A DNA stretch of 64,000 bases, taken from NCBI GenBank assembly GCA_964473255.1, contig CAYYOT010000017.1:1-64000 (forward strand). Direction: 5' to 3'. A program made the position numbers and the translations under genes. The DNA comes from Kuafuiihalomonas sp964473255 (GTDB taxonomy: Bacteria > Myxococcota > Kuafuiibacteriia > Kuafuiibacteriales > Kuafuiibacteriaceae). Positions 8,370-16,505 of this stretch are shown piece after piece (positions within the stretch are counted from its first letter, which is position 1; every line of letters begins with the position of its first letter). The notes under the pieces were generated by a model. It made no database searches. It was not told where the DNA came from and worked only from the letters and a program-made list of their open reading frames with translations.

Positions 8370-9686
8370 ATGACGGACACGCGCAAACACGTCGTCATCG
8401 TGGGTGGCGGCTTTGGCGGGCTGGAGGCAGCCAAGGCGCTGCGCCGGGCCCCGGTCCGGGTCACCGTCATCGACCGCAACAACCATCACCTCTTTCAGCC
8501 ACTCCTTTACCAGGTCGCTTCGGCCGGCCTTTCGCCCGCCGACATCGCCTTACCGATCCGCGGCATTCTTCGCGGGCAGCAGAACGCGTCCGTGTTGATG
8601 GGACACGTCGACGCAATCTCGCTCGCCGAACGTACGGTCATCCTCCGGGATGGCGACGCGCTCGAATACGACTACCTGGTGATCGCCGCGGGCGCCCGCA
8701 CGAACTTCTTCGGTCACGACGAATGGGGCGAGCATTCGGTCAGTCTCAAGACCCTGGAGGACGCGGTGCAGGTGAGACGACAGGTCCTCCTCGCGTGCGA
8801 ACGAGCCGAGCGAGAACCCGATCCCGAGCGCCGTAAGAAGCTGATGACATTCATCGTCATCGGGGCCGGACCGACGGGTGTCGAGCTCGCCGGTGCCCTT
8901 TCCGAGCTCAACCGAAGAGTCCTGGCCGCCGACTACAAGAACATCCGGTCGGAGGATGTCAGGGTCGTTCTGATCGATATGGCGGATCGGGTCTTGGGAG
9001 GGTTCGACCCGCAGCTTTCGGATGCTGCCCGCCGACAGCTTTCAGCGCTGGAGGTGGAGGTGGTCTTGGAGTGCTCGGTCGAGTCGATCCAAGACGGCGT
9101 CGTTCGCACTTCTAAGGGGTCTTTCGAGGGACACACCGTCCTTTGGACGGCTGGCGTATCCCCGGTATCCCTCCCGGAAACGCTGGGTATCGAGCTGAAG
9201 CGGGGCCAGATACCCGTGGGCCCGGACTGCTCGATCGAGGGCCATCCGAACGTGTTCGCCGTCGGCGACATCGCGCGGTTCGAAGGCAAGGACGGGCCGC
9301 TTCCGGGCGTCAGCCCGGTGGCGATGCAGGAGGGCCGCTTCGTGGCGGCTTGCATCGCCGGCGACCTGAAGGGACGACCGCGTCCCAGCTTCGAGTACAC
9401 CGACAAGGGCATGATGGCGACGGTGGGACGCTCCCGCGCCGTCGCGCAGTTCGGACCCATCCGCACCGCGGGCTTCTTCGCGTGGATCATTTGGCTAGCG
9501 GTCCACCTCTTCTATCTCGTCGGATTCAAGAACCGCGTCTTCGTGCTGCTGAACTGGATCTGGCAGTACCTGGCCTACCGCCGCGGTGCTCGTCTCATAA
9601 CCTTCCCGCCCCAGGACCCGGCGGTCTACGAAGGTCCCCGCGAGGCGGCGCCATCAGCCGCCATGGAGCCGCGGAAGGCGGGGTAG
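8370..9686 (+). CDS. ndh: Type II NADH dehydrogenase (NDH-2)
   Basis: 438 residues from the ATG chosen at 8370; the frame is open further upstream, but MTDTRKHVVIVGGGFGGLEAAK is the typical NDH-2 N-terminus. The FAD loop is VGGGFGGLEAA (residues ~11-21), the NADH loop is IGAGPTGVELAGALSEL, and the second FAD motif is NVFAVGDIARF. A hydrophobic segment near residues 365-400 (GFFAWIIWLAVHLFYLVGF) is the C-terminal membrane anchor. The enzyme oxidises NADH and reduces quinone at the inner face of the cytoplasmic membrane without pumping protons. Its 3' end overlaps the convergent miaE by 33 bases. Confidence 0.93.
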   Translation: MTDTRKHVVIVGGGFGGLEAAKALRRAPVRVTVIDRNNHHLFQPLLYQVASAGLSPADIALPIRGILRGQQNASVLMGHVDAISLAERTVILRDGDALEYDYLVIAAGARTNFFGHDEWGEHSVSLKTLEDAVQVRRQVLLACERAEREPDPERRKKLMTFIVIGAGPTGVELAGALSELNRRVLAADYKNIRSEDVRVVLIDMADRVLGGFDPQLSDAARRQLSALEVEVVLECSVESIQDGVVRTSKGSFEGHTVLWTAGVSPVSLPETLGIELKRGQIPVGPDCSIEGHPNVFAVGDIARFEGKDGPLPGVSPVAMQEGRFVAACIAGDLKGRPRPSFEYTDKGMMATVGRSRAVAQFGPIRTAGFFAWIIWLAVHLFYLVGFKNRVFVLLNWIWQYLAYRRGARLITFPPQDPAVYEGPREAAPSAAMEPRKAG

Positions 9687-10232
9687 CCCCCGGACCACGT
9701 CGGCTTCGTGCGCGGCGATGGCGTCGCGCCGTGCCCGCACGGCGGGGGCCGGAACGACGGCCTCAGCCAGGTCCAGGTACAGGCGATGATGCCTCGCTTC
9801 GCTCGCGAGCAGGCCGGCGTACAGGTCTCGAAGCTCACCGGTCGGCAGAGCCGTAGCCAGCTGCTTCATGCGTTCGCAGGACCGAGCTTCGATGAAGGCG
9901 CAGCAAAGCAGCGTATCGAGGAGTCGTTCGGGTTCCGTTTCGCGCACGATACTCAAGAGCTTCCCCGCGTAGGGGCTCGGCCGCAGCCTTCGGTAGGTCA
10001 ACCCGCGGCGCTCGAGCGCCCCCAGCACTTCCTCGAAGTGCCCCAGCTCCTCTCGAGCCAGCTCGGATAGCGGTCGCAATAGGGCCCCGTGCTCCGGGTA
10101 TCGGAACAGCAAGGTCAGGGCCGTCGAAGCGGCCTTCTTCTCCAGATGAGCGTGGTCGACGAGGATCTCATCGATGTCGGCCACGGCTCGCGCGCCCCAG
10201 TCGGCGTCGGTTTCGTGCTCCAGGTGCAGCAC
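9654..10232 (-). CDS. miaE: tRNA-(ms2io6A37)-hydroxylase MiaE
   Basis: 192 residues, the family length. It is a di-iron four-helix enzyme: ligand motifs visible are HAHLEKKAA, EELGHFEEV (ExxH), FIEARSCERM and SEARHHRLYLDLA (ExxH). MiaE hydroxylates the isopentenyl side chain of the modified adenosine at tRNA position 37. It lies 1 base after the pterin dehydratase stop and ends the minus-strand RNA/translation cluster that runs back to the tRNA-Arg gene, consistent with a tRNA role. The start MLHLEHETDADWG matches the family N-terminal region. Confidence 0.92.
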   Translation of the reverse strand: MLHLEHETDADWGARAVADIDEILVDHAHLEKKAASTALTLLFRYPEHGALLRPLSELAREELGHFEEVLGALERRGLTYRRLRPSPYAGKLLSIVRETEPERLLDTLLCCAFIEARSCERMKQLATALPTGELRDLYAGLLASEARHHRLYLDLAEAVVPAPAVRARRDAIAAHEADVVRGLPRLPRLHGG

Positions 10233-10233
10233 G

Positions 10234-10572
10234 TCAGTCCTGGTTGAAGGCCTGCTCGATCTTGGCCGCCAGCACGAAGTCGCTCTCGGTCAGACCATCG
10301 ATCTTGTGGGTATAGATCTCGATTCTCGCCTTGCCCCAAGTGAACCAGATATCGGGGTGGTGCCCTTCTGCTTCCGCGATTTTTCCCACCTCATTGACGA
10401 AGCCCAGGGCTTCGACGAAGTCCTTGAAGCCGTAATCACGGGCGAGATGGTGACCGTCGACGACGTTCCACTCCGGAAGTTTCGACGCCAGCTGGTCCAG
10501 CTCGGCGCCGGCCAATGGCGGGATGCCACCCCGGCAGGGAACACAGGACTTGTTGGCCAGCTCTTCGGACAT
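10234..10572 (-). CDS. phhB: Pterin-4a-carbinolamine dehydratase (PCD/DCoH)
   Basis: 112 residues starting MSEELANKSCVPCRGG, typical of bacterial PCDs. The active-site signature is present: GHHPDIWFTW (His71, His72), followed by IYTHKIDGLTESD (His89). Known members dehydrate 4a-hydroxytetrahydropterin; in bacteria this usually supports phenylalanine hydroxylase or acts in pterin/molybdopterin chemistry. No phenylalanine hydroxylase is in the window. It sits between der (50 bases upstream) and miaE (1 base downstream) on the same strand. The frame extends upstream into der, so this ATG is chosen by family alignment. Confidence 0.92.
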   Translation of the reverse strand: MSEELANKSCVPCRGGIPPLAGAELDQLASKLPEWNVVDGHHLARDYGFKDFVEALGFVNEVGKIAEAEGHHPDIWFTWGKARIEIYTHKIDGLTESDFVLAAKIEQAFNQD

Positions 10573-10622
10573 GGCGCTCCTGTACCGCTCGACGCCGCCG
10601 GCGGTAAAGCCTTCGACGCCCC

Positions 10623-12146
10623 TCAGGTCGTGCGCTTGACGCTGGTCTTTCGCTTCGGCTTGGATTTCGAGGTACCGGAGGCCGCTTTCGAGGATGAGGT
10701 CTTGGTCTTTCCTGCCTTCTTGAGTCGACGGGCAGCGGTGGCTTGCTTGCGCTCCAGCTGCTCGGCTCGCGCCTTGCCCTTCTCGACACGGCCCTTGGAC
10801 TCGCCTTTGTCTTTGGTTCGCGAGCGGTAGCCGACGAGCAGCGGCACGCCATCGAAGCCGTAGGCCTTGCGAAGCTCGTTGATGAGGAAGCGCCGGTAGC
10901 TGAAGTGGATCAGCTTGGGGTCGTTGACCGAGACCATGAAGCGAGGGGGGCGAGCATCGACCTGAGTCAGGTAGTAGATACGGCCGGCCCTGCCCTTCTT
11001 GGATGTGGGCGGCGTCTTCTCCATCACCACCTGCGCGAAACGATTCAGCTCGGCCGTTGCCACCCGCCGGCCGTACTCGCGGTGGACCTTCACGATCCGA
11101 GGGAACAAGCGATCGATGCCCTGGCCGGTATGAGCCGACGTGAACACGACCGGTGCGTAGGCCAGGAACGGCATTTCCTGACGGAGCGTCGCCTCGTATT
11201 GCTTGCGATTGGCCTCTTCGGTCGCGTCCCACTTGGATACGACCAAGATGACGGCCTTACCGTGCTCGGCGGCATACTCTGACACCCGCGCATCCTGATG
11301 GGCGATCGGCTGGGTGGAATCCAGGAGGAGCAGAGCGACGTCGGACCTCTCGAGCCCCTTCAGCGCGGCGAAAACACTGAAGCGCTCGACGCGTTGAGCG
11401 ATGGAGCGCTTGCGGCGAATGCCTGCGGTATCGACGAACACGAAGGGGCGGCCTCGCCATTCGACCAGCGAATCGATGCTGTCGACGGTCGTTCCCGCCA
11501 CCGCGGAAACGAGGTGGCGGTCCTCGCCCATCAACCGATTCACGAGCGAGGACTTGCCCACGTTGGGGCGCCCGATCACGGCAACTCGAATCGGCTCTCC
11601 ATCCTCGGCATGTTCGTCGGTCGGTTCGTCGGGCGCGTCGACCGCGGCATCGAGCATCCGCAGCACTTCATCTTCCAAGTCGCCTACGTTCCGTCCGTGC
11701 TCCGCGCTGATGGGCACGACCGCGGCGAGCCCCAGGCGATGAAATTCCCCGAGCAGGTCGTCCTGTTTGGGGCCATCCAGCTTGTTGACCCCGACCACCA
11801 CGCGCTTGTCGGCTTTCAGCAGCATGCGCGCGATGTCGAAGTCCTCGGGCAGCGGCCCGGCTCGACCATCGGTGATGAAAACGACGACCTCCGCTTCATC
11901 GATGGCGAGCTGCGTCTGTTCCAGGACGCGTCGCATGATCGGATCTCGAGTGGTGGGATCGAATCCTCCGGTATCGACGAGAATGACGGATCGACCATCG
12001 AAGTCCGCTTCCACATAGATTCGATCTCGGGTCACTCCCGGCTGGTCGAACACGATCGACCTCCGTACCCGCGTCAACCGGTTGAAGAGTGTCGACTTGC
12101 CGACGTTCGGCCGACCCACGATGGCCACCACCGGTCTCGCGGTCAC
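10623..12146 (-). CDS. der: Ribosome-associated GTPase Der (EngA)
   Basis: 507 residues with two tandem GTPase domains, each with P-loop GRPNVGKS (residues 11-18 and about 198-205), followed by DTGG/DTAG and NKLD/SKWD motifs, then the KH-like domain ending near DGVPLLVGYRSR. It binds 50S precursors in ribosome assembly. The last ~70 residues are a Lys/Ser/Thr/Arg-rich tail absent from E. coli Der and probably disordered, RNA-binding in guess. The start overlaps the era stop by 4 bases, so the two assembly GTPases are translationally coupled. Confidence 0.95.
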   Translation of the reverse strand: MTARPVVAIVGRPNVGKSTLFNRLTRVRRSIVFDQPGVTRDRIYVEADFDGRSVILVDTGGFDPTTRDPIMRRVLEQTQLAIDEAEVVVFITDGRAGPLPEDFDIARMLLKADKRVVVGVNKLDGPKQDDLLGEFHRLGLAAVVPISAEHGRNVGDLEDEVLRMLDAAVDAPDEPTDEHAEDGEPIRVAVIGRPNVGKSSLVNRLMGEDRHLVSAVAGTTVDSIDSLVEWRGRPFVFVDTAGIRRKRSIAQRVERFSVFAALKGLERSDVALLLLDSTQPIAHQDARVSEYAAEHGKAVILVVSKWDATEEANRKQYEATLRQEMPFLAYAPVVFTSAHTGQGIDRLFPRIVKVHREYGRRVATAELNRFAQVVMEKTPPTSKKGRAGRIYYLTQVDARPPRFMVSVNDPKLIHFSYRRFLINELRKAYGFDGVPLLVGYRSRTKDKGESKGRVEKGKARAEQLERKQATAARRLKKAGKTKTSSSKAASGTSKSKPKRKTSVKRTT

Positions 12147-13339
12147 GGGCGATCCTCTCGGTCTTCGTCGTCTTCCGCGTGCCCGAGTTCGGCCAGCAGG
12201 TCGTGAAACACACCGCCAACGCCTACCCCGCCCTCTTCTTCGTCGGCGTATCCGAGATGGGCGAGTCGCTGGACGTTGTTCGACCAGTCACGACTCACCT
12301 TGACGGTGAGATCCAAGTAGACCTGGCTCCCGAGGAAGCTCTCGAGCTCCTGCCGGGCTCGAATTCCGATCGAGCGAAGACGCTCGCCGCCGCGGCCGAT
12401 GACGATACCTTTTTGGGGCTGACGTTCGACGTGAATCGTAGCGATGACCCGGACCAGACGCGGGCGTTCGTCCTCGAAGTCTTCCACCGTCACTGCCGCG
12501 GCGTACGGGAGCTCGTCCTGCAGCTCGAGCATCACCTTTTCGCGAATGAACTCGGAGACGATCGCCCTTTCCGACTGGTCGGTGACGTCGTCTTCGTCGA
12601 ACAGCGCGGGCCCTTCGGGCAGCACCCGTCCGAGCTCGATCACCGCGCGTTCGAGCCCTTCGCTCCGCCGAGCCGATATGGGCACGACGGCCCGGGCTCG
12701 CTCCGACAGCGCGTCGGCGTAGGCCTGGATTTGAAACAGCAAACCCGACTTCTCCTTCACGCGGTCGGTCTTGTTGACGAGGACCACGATGGGCTTGCCT
12801 ACGGTCTTGAGGAGCTCGAGGATCCTGAGATTTCCGGGACTGATGTCTCCGTGGGCGCGAGCCTCCACCACGAATCCAATCGCGTCGGCCTGCCGGATCG
12901 CATCCTCCGCTTGCGAAACCATGAACCGATTCAAGGGTCCCTTGGCCCGATGATGGCCGGGAGTGTCGAGAAAAGCGATCTGCGCATCCGGAGGGTTCAG
13001 GATGCCGAGCAGATTCTTGCGGGTAGTCTGCGGCTTGTGCGTCGTGGCGGCGAGCTTCTGCCCGAGGAGCCGATTCAGGAGCGTCGATTTTCCGACGTTC
13101 GGCCGACCCACCAGGGCGACGAAGCCCGAGCGAAAACGGCCATCCTCGGAGATCCGGGGCTCCACGGGCCGCCGCGGACGTTCGGAAGACGGGTCGGAAC
13201 GTGGTCGATCTTCGAGCTCACGAGCCCGGCGAGACAGGGACGCGCGGGGGCGGGAGGGACGGGGACGAGATACGCGGGGACGGTTCGCCCGGCCGCGGGG
13301 CGAGGCCGACCTCCTACGACCGCGAGGTCGTTTAGGCAT
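12143..13339 (-). CDS. era: GTPase Era with an arginine-rich N-terminal extension
   Basis: 398 residues. The G domain starts at about residue 70 (FVALVGRPNVGKSTLLNRL), with the Era-specific TTHKPQTTRKN switch, DTPGHH and NKTD; the C-terminal KH domain (from about EFIREKVMLEL) carries the GRGGERLRSIGIRARQELE loop. Era binds the 3' end of 16S rRNA in 30S maturation. The first ~65 residues are Arg/Pro/Ser-rich and unusual for the family; an internal start is possible, but the usual Era N-terminus has no ATG nearby. It overlaps the cyclophilin gene stop by 8 bases and der by 4, giving the order rnc-cyclophilin-era-der, a variant of the common rnc-era pairing. Confidence 0.92.
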   Translation of the reverse strand: MPKRPRGRRRSASPRGRANRPRVSRPRPSRPRASLSRRARELEDRPRSDPSSERPRRPVEPRISEDGRFRSGFVALVGRPNVGKSTLLNRLLGQKLAATTHKPQTTRKNLLGILNPPDAQIAFLDTPGHHRAKGPLNRFMVSQAEDAIRQADAIGFVVEARAHGDISPGNLRILELLKTVGKPIVVLVNKTDRVKEKSGLLFQIQAYADALSERARAVVPISARRSEGLERAVIELGRVLPEGPALFDEDDVTDQSERAIVSEFIREKVMLELQDELPYAAAVTVEDFEDERPRLVRVIATIHVERQPQKGIVIGRGGERLRSIGIRARQELESFLGSQVYLDLTVKVSRDWSNNVQRLAHLGYADEEEGGVGVGGVFHDLLAELGHAEDDEDREDRP

Positions 13340-14111
13340 CGGCTCGGTAGATGGTGACCTTCTTCATCACCACGGGATCTATCGGGCGATTGTTCTGACG
13401 CTGGGCCGGAACACGCGCGATCTTCTTCACCACGTCGTTGCCCTTGGTGACTTCACCGAAGACCGCATGCCGATTGTCGAGATGCGGAGTCGGCACCTCG
13501 GTGATGAAGAACTGCGAGCCGTTGGTGTTTCGTCCCGAGTTGGCCATGGAAAAGATCCCGGGCTTGGAGTGCTTCAGGTCGGGATGGAACTCATCCTTGA
13601 ATTTGTAGCCCGGGCCTCCGGTTCCGTTGCCGAGAGGGTCACCCCCCTGGATCATGAAGTTGGGAATGACGCGATGGAACATCAGTCCGTCGTAGAAGGG
13701 GCGCTTCACCATCGCCCCGGTCTTCGGGTCGCGAAATGGTTTCAGGCCGCGCGCCAACCCAACGAAGTTCGCCACGGTGTTGGGGGCGCGCTCTTCGAAG
13801 AGTTTGCCTTCGATCACGCCTTGGTTCGTCTCGATTCGAACCATGAGCTGCCCCTTGCCTTCGAGTCCAGCCACGGCATCGCTGATGGTGAAGGCCCCGG
13901 TCTCGTTCGCGGAGGCGGCCTTCTTGGAAGGCTCCGCCTTGTCGGAAGGCTCGGCTTTCTTGGAGGGCTCGGCTTTCTCGGGGGGGGCGGACTTCGATTC
14001 GGACTTTGACTTCGTTTTGGACGTCGACTCCGGTTTCGCGTCGGTCTTCGCCTCACAGGCGAGGAGGACCAGCGAAGAAACGAGGGCAGTGGCCAGGGAG
14101 AATCTGTTCAT
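13332..14111 (-). CDS. Cyclophilin-type peptidyl-prolyl isomerase lipoprotein
   Basis: 259 residues from the ATG chosen at 14111, because MNRFSLATALVSSLVLLAC is a clean lipoprotein signal with lipobox Cys19. Residues ~20-75 are a low-complexity Lys/Glu/Ser/Pro linker with four near-identical KAEPSKKAEPSDKAEPS-type units (bases ~13915-13990). The cyclophilin domain then shows FHRVIPNFMIQGGD, GSQFFIT and the conserved HAVFGEV segment, so the catalytic Arg and Gln are kept. It would catalyse prolyl isomerisation in the periplasm. It sits between rnc (32 bases upstream) and era (8-base overlap), so an envelope protein is embedded in an RNA/ribosome operon. Confidence 0.9.
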   Translation of the reverse strand: MNRFSLATALVSSLVLLACEAKTDAKPESTSKTKSKSESKSAPPEKAEPSKKAEPSDKAEPSKKAASANETGAFTISDAVAGLEGKGQLMVRIETNQGVIEGKLFEERAPNTVANFVGLARGLKPFRDPKTGAMVKRPFYDGLMFHRVIPNFMIQGGDPLGNGTGGPGYKFKDEFHPDLKHSKPGIFSMANSGRNTNGSQFFITEVPTPHLDNRHAVFGEVTKGNDVVKKIARVPAQRQNNRPIDPVVMKKVTIYRADA

Positions 14112-14143
14112 TGCCGAAGGGATGGCGCTCCCTCCCCCGACGG

Positions 14144-14830
14144 TCAAGCGTGAGGATCGTCGGTCAGCGCAGCGAGGGCGTTCGCCGCGGCTCGCTGTTC
14201 GGCGTCCTTCTTGCTGCGTCCGATGCCCCGCCCCAGGATTTCATCCTCGACCAGCACCTCGACCACGAACGTCTTGTCGTGGTCGGGCCCGGATTCCTCC
14301 TGGAGGCGATAGTGAGGCGTCACCCTGCGGGCTCCTTGCAGCCGATGCTGGAGCTCGGTCTTGGCGTCGGATTCCACGAGCTCCTCTTCGTCGGGCACCG
14401 TGAACCAACGCAGGATGATGGCCCTCGCCGGCTCGAGACCACCGTCCAAGTAAACGGCAGCCAAGATGGCCTCGAGCGCATCGGCTAGAACCGAGGCTTT
14501 TTCCCGACCTCCGGAAAGCTCTTCCCCTCGACCCAGGCGTAGGGCTCGACCGATGCCGATACGGTCGGCGACGCGAGCCAATCCCACTTCGGACACCATG
14601 CGTGCGCGGAGCCGAGAAAGCTGTCCCTCTCGAGCGCGCGGAAAGCGCGTCATCAGCGCCTCGGACAGCACGAGGTCGAGGACCGCATCGCCGAGGAACT
14701 CCAGTCGCTCGTTGTCGGTGATGCTCTCCAGTTGGACCTCGTTCACGTACGATCGATGGGTGAGTGCATCCGTCAAACGCTTGGGGTCTCGGAAGTCATA
14801 CGCGAGAGCATCCCGCAGTTCGTCGGTCAT
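14144..14830 (-). CDS. rnc: Ribonuclease III
   Basis: 228 residues, the usual length. The signature ERLEFLGDAVLDLVLSE (residues ~41-57) contains the catalytic Glu and Asp; a second acidic pair falls in ADALEAILAAVYLDGG. The C-terminal ~70 residues form the double-stranded-RNA-binding domain, ending KKDAEQRAAANALAAL. It processes rRNA and other structured RNA. The start overlaps the mnmA stop by 4 bases (ATGA), and it is followed by the cyclophilin lipoprotein and era on the same strand. Confidence 0.95.
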   Translation of the reverse strand: MTDELRDALAYDFRDPKRLTDALTHRSYVNEVQLESITDNERLEFLGDAVLDLVLSEALMTRFPRAREGQLSRLRARMVSEVGLARVADRIGIGRALRLGRGEELSGGREKASVLADALEAILAAVYLDGGLEPARAIILRWFTVPDEEELVESDAKTELQHRLQGARRVTPHYRLQEESGPDHDKTFVVEVLVEDEILGRGIGRSKKDAEQRAAANALAALTDDPHA

Positions 14831-16008
14831 TCGGCCGACTCCCGAATCCAGGCGCCGCCGACCACCTCATCGCCAACCCGGAAGACGGCGGCCTGACCGG
14901 GAGCAACCGCCCGCACCGGGCGGTCGAAGTCGACCTGCACCTCACCGTTCGTCGACGGACGTACCGTGGCCGGCGTCCCCGGGTCGCGGTAGCGGATCTG
15001 GACTCTCGCCTCGAAGGCCTCCGTGCGCTCGCGGCCCAGCCAGTTCACATCGCGGCCCCAAAGCCTGGTTCGCAAGAGGCGCTCGGCGGGTCCCACGACG
15101 ACGGTGTGCGCCTCGCGGTCGACGGACAGGACATGTAGCCGCGAGCCGGCAGCCACGCCGAGGCCCTTTCGCTGCCCCACGGTGAAGTTGGCGATGCCGG
15201 GATGCCGACCGAGAACCTGCCCACGTTCATCGACGATCGGACCCGAGGAAAGACCGGCAGCTTCCGGCTGGCGACGCACGAAGGCGCCGGCCCCAGCCCC
15301 ACCGACGAAACAGACCTCCTGGCTTTCCAGCTTGTGCCCCACGGGGAGGCCGGCGGCCACCGCCGCCGTTTTCACCTCGTCCTTCGTCGACGCTCCGAGA
15401 GGAAAGAACAGATGGTCGAGCACCGAGCTGGCGAGCGAGAACAGGAAGTAGCTCTGATCCTTGACCGTGTCTTCACCGGCGAAGAGGTGGGGCCCATCGT
15501 CCTCCGACCGCGACCGTGCATAGTGGCCGGTCGCGAGGGCCGTGCAGCCGAGAGCGCGAGCCCGCCGGACCAGTCGCTCGAGCTTCACGAAGGCATTGCA
15601 CTGCACGCATGGGTTGGGGGTTCTGCCCGCGACGTAGTCCCGAACGAACGGACGAACGACGGCTTGCTCGAAGTCTCTACGGCCGTCGAGGACGTAGAAC
15701 GGGATGCCGAGACGTTCGCACACCCGACGCGCGTCCTGAAGATCATCGGGGGGGCAGCATGCGCGCGGCGCGAGTGGGTTGTCCGGGTCGGGGTCGTGCA
15801 GTCGAAGGGCGAGCCCCACGGGCTCGGCGCCTGCCTCCACGAGGCGGAGCGCTGCCACGGCGGAGTCGACTCCACCCGACAGGGCCACGGCGACACGCCG
15901 GCCGCGGAGCGCCGCCAGCTGCTCGTCGACCTCAGCTCGGGACGGTGCGTCAGAGCGAACGGATGCCGGCGGGGCCCAGCTCTTCGACCTTGTCGTCGGA
16001 TGAACCAT
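14827..16008 (-). CDS. mnmA: tRNA-specific 2-thiouridylase MnmA
   Basis: 393 residues from the ATG at 16008; no in-frame start codon I can find lies between it and the P-loop SGGVDS at residues 44-49, so the start must overlap the end of ihfB by 59 bases. The two catalytic cysteines are visible: TPNPCVQCN and LESQEVCFVGG. The PP-loop and C-terminal barrel are complete. It installs 2-thiouridine at wobble position 34 of Lys/Glu/Gln tRNAs. The frame is open a further 74 codons upstream but these are the antisense-like shadow of ihfB. It is coupled to rnc by a 4-base overlap. Confidence 0.93.
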   Translation of the reverse strand: MVHPTTRSKSWAPPASVRSDAPSRAEVDEQLAALRGRRVAVALSGGVDSAVAALRLVEAGAEPVGLALRLHDPDPDNPLAPRACCPPDDLQDARRVCERLGIPFYVLDGRRDFEQAVVRPFVRDYVAGRTPNPCVQCNAFVKLERLVRRARALGCTALATGHYARSRSEDDGPHLFAGEDTVKDQSYFLFSLASSVLDHLFFPLGASTKDEVKTAAVAAGLPVGHKLESQEVCFVGGAGAGAFVRRQPEAAGLSSGPIVDERGQVLGRHPGIANFTVGQRKGLGVAAGSRLHVLSVDREAHTVVVGPAERLLRTRLWGRDVNWLGRERTEAFEARVQIRYRDPGTPATVRPSTNGEVQVDFDRPVRAVAPGQAAVFRVGDEVVGGAWIRESAE

Positions 16009-16345
16009 GTTCTTCGCGCCGGTCGCCCTTAGCTGAAGTGCTGGCCCCATTGGAAGCAGAGGCCGTCGGTGCGTAGTCGACGCGCTCCTTGAGCTCCTTT
16101 CCGACCTTGAAGAAGGGAAGCCGTTTCGCCGGTACGTGGATCGTCTCCCCGGTGCGAGGGTTTCGTCCCGTGTAGGCATCGTACGACTTGCTGGTGAAGC
16201 TGCCGAAACCTCGGATCTCGATACGCTCACCTCGCTTGAGAGCCTGCGTCATCTGGTCGAACACCAGGTTGACGACCTGCTCTGCGCGCTTCTTTGTGAT
16301 CCGGGCCCTTTCAGCCAACTTCTCGACCAGCTCCGACTTGTTCAT
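15950..16345 (-). CDS. ihfB: Integration host factor beta / HU-family DNA-bending protein
   Basis: 131 residues starting MNKSELVEKLAERARITKKR. The beta-arm block GRNPRTGETIHVPAKRLPFF (residues 60-79) is the family signature, with the proline that intercalates into DNA in RNPRTG. The core ends near residue 90; about 40 extra residues (Ser/Ala/Gly then acidic) form a tail not found in E. coli IhfB, and it is this tail that overlaps the start of mnmA by 59 bases. It lies 17 bases after the 3' end of tRNA-Arg on the same strand and has no other obvious promoter. The alpha/beta subunit call is from general resemblance. Confidence 0.88.
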   Translation of the reverse strand: MNKSELVEKLAERARITKKRAEQVVNLVFDQMTQALKRGERIEIRGFGSFTSKSYDAYTGRNPRTGETIHVPAKRLPFFKVGKELKERVDYAPTASASNGASTSAKGDRREEHGSSDDKVEELGPAGIRSL

Positions 16346-16362
16346 GCGGCTCCCCCCCAACC

Positions 16363-16436
16363 TGCTCCCGACAGGGCTCGAACCTGTGGCCTACGGTTTA
16401 GGAAACCGTCGCTCTATCCAACTGAGCTACGAGAGC
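16363..16436 (-). tRNA. tRNA-Arg, anticodon CCT
   Basis: A 74-base cloverleaf folds on the minus strand. The acceptor arm GCTCTCG pairs with CGGGAGC (one T-G pair), the D arm is GCTC/GAGC, the anticodon arm ACGGT/ACCGT encloses loop TTCCTAA with anticodon CCT at positions 34-36, and the T arm ACAGG/CCTGT encloses TTCGAGC. The discriminator is A and CCA is not encoded. It reads AGG. It is the first gene of the minus-strand ihfB-mnmA-rnc cluster, with a promoter-like element immediately upstream. Confidence 0.95.
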
Positions 16437-16447
16437 TGGTTCTCGGA

Positions 16448-16476
16448 GTCGTAGCCCGCGCCGAAAAGCGTGTCAA
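16448..16476 (-). promoter_or_regulatory. Sigma70-type promoter for tRNA-Arg/ihfB operon
   Basis: On the minus strand a perfect -35 TTGACA (16476-16471) is followed by a 17-base spacer and TACGAC (16453-16448) as a weak -10. Transcription would start about 5 bases before the tRNA 5' end at 16436. The fit of spacing and position is good; the -10 has only three matches to TATAAT. Confidence 0.6.
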
Positions 16477-16505
16477 TCTGGCTAGATACAGAACACCTAG
16501 GGCAT

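Noticed and set aside
12089..13357. 422-codon plus-strand frame opposite era
   Set aside because: Mirrors the Era GTPase; no start site or family resemblance.
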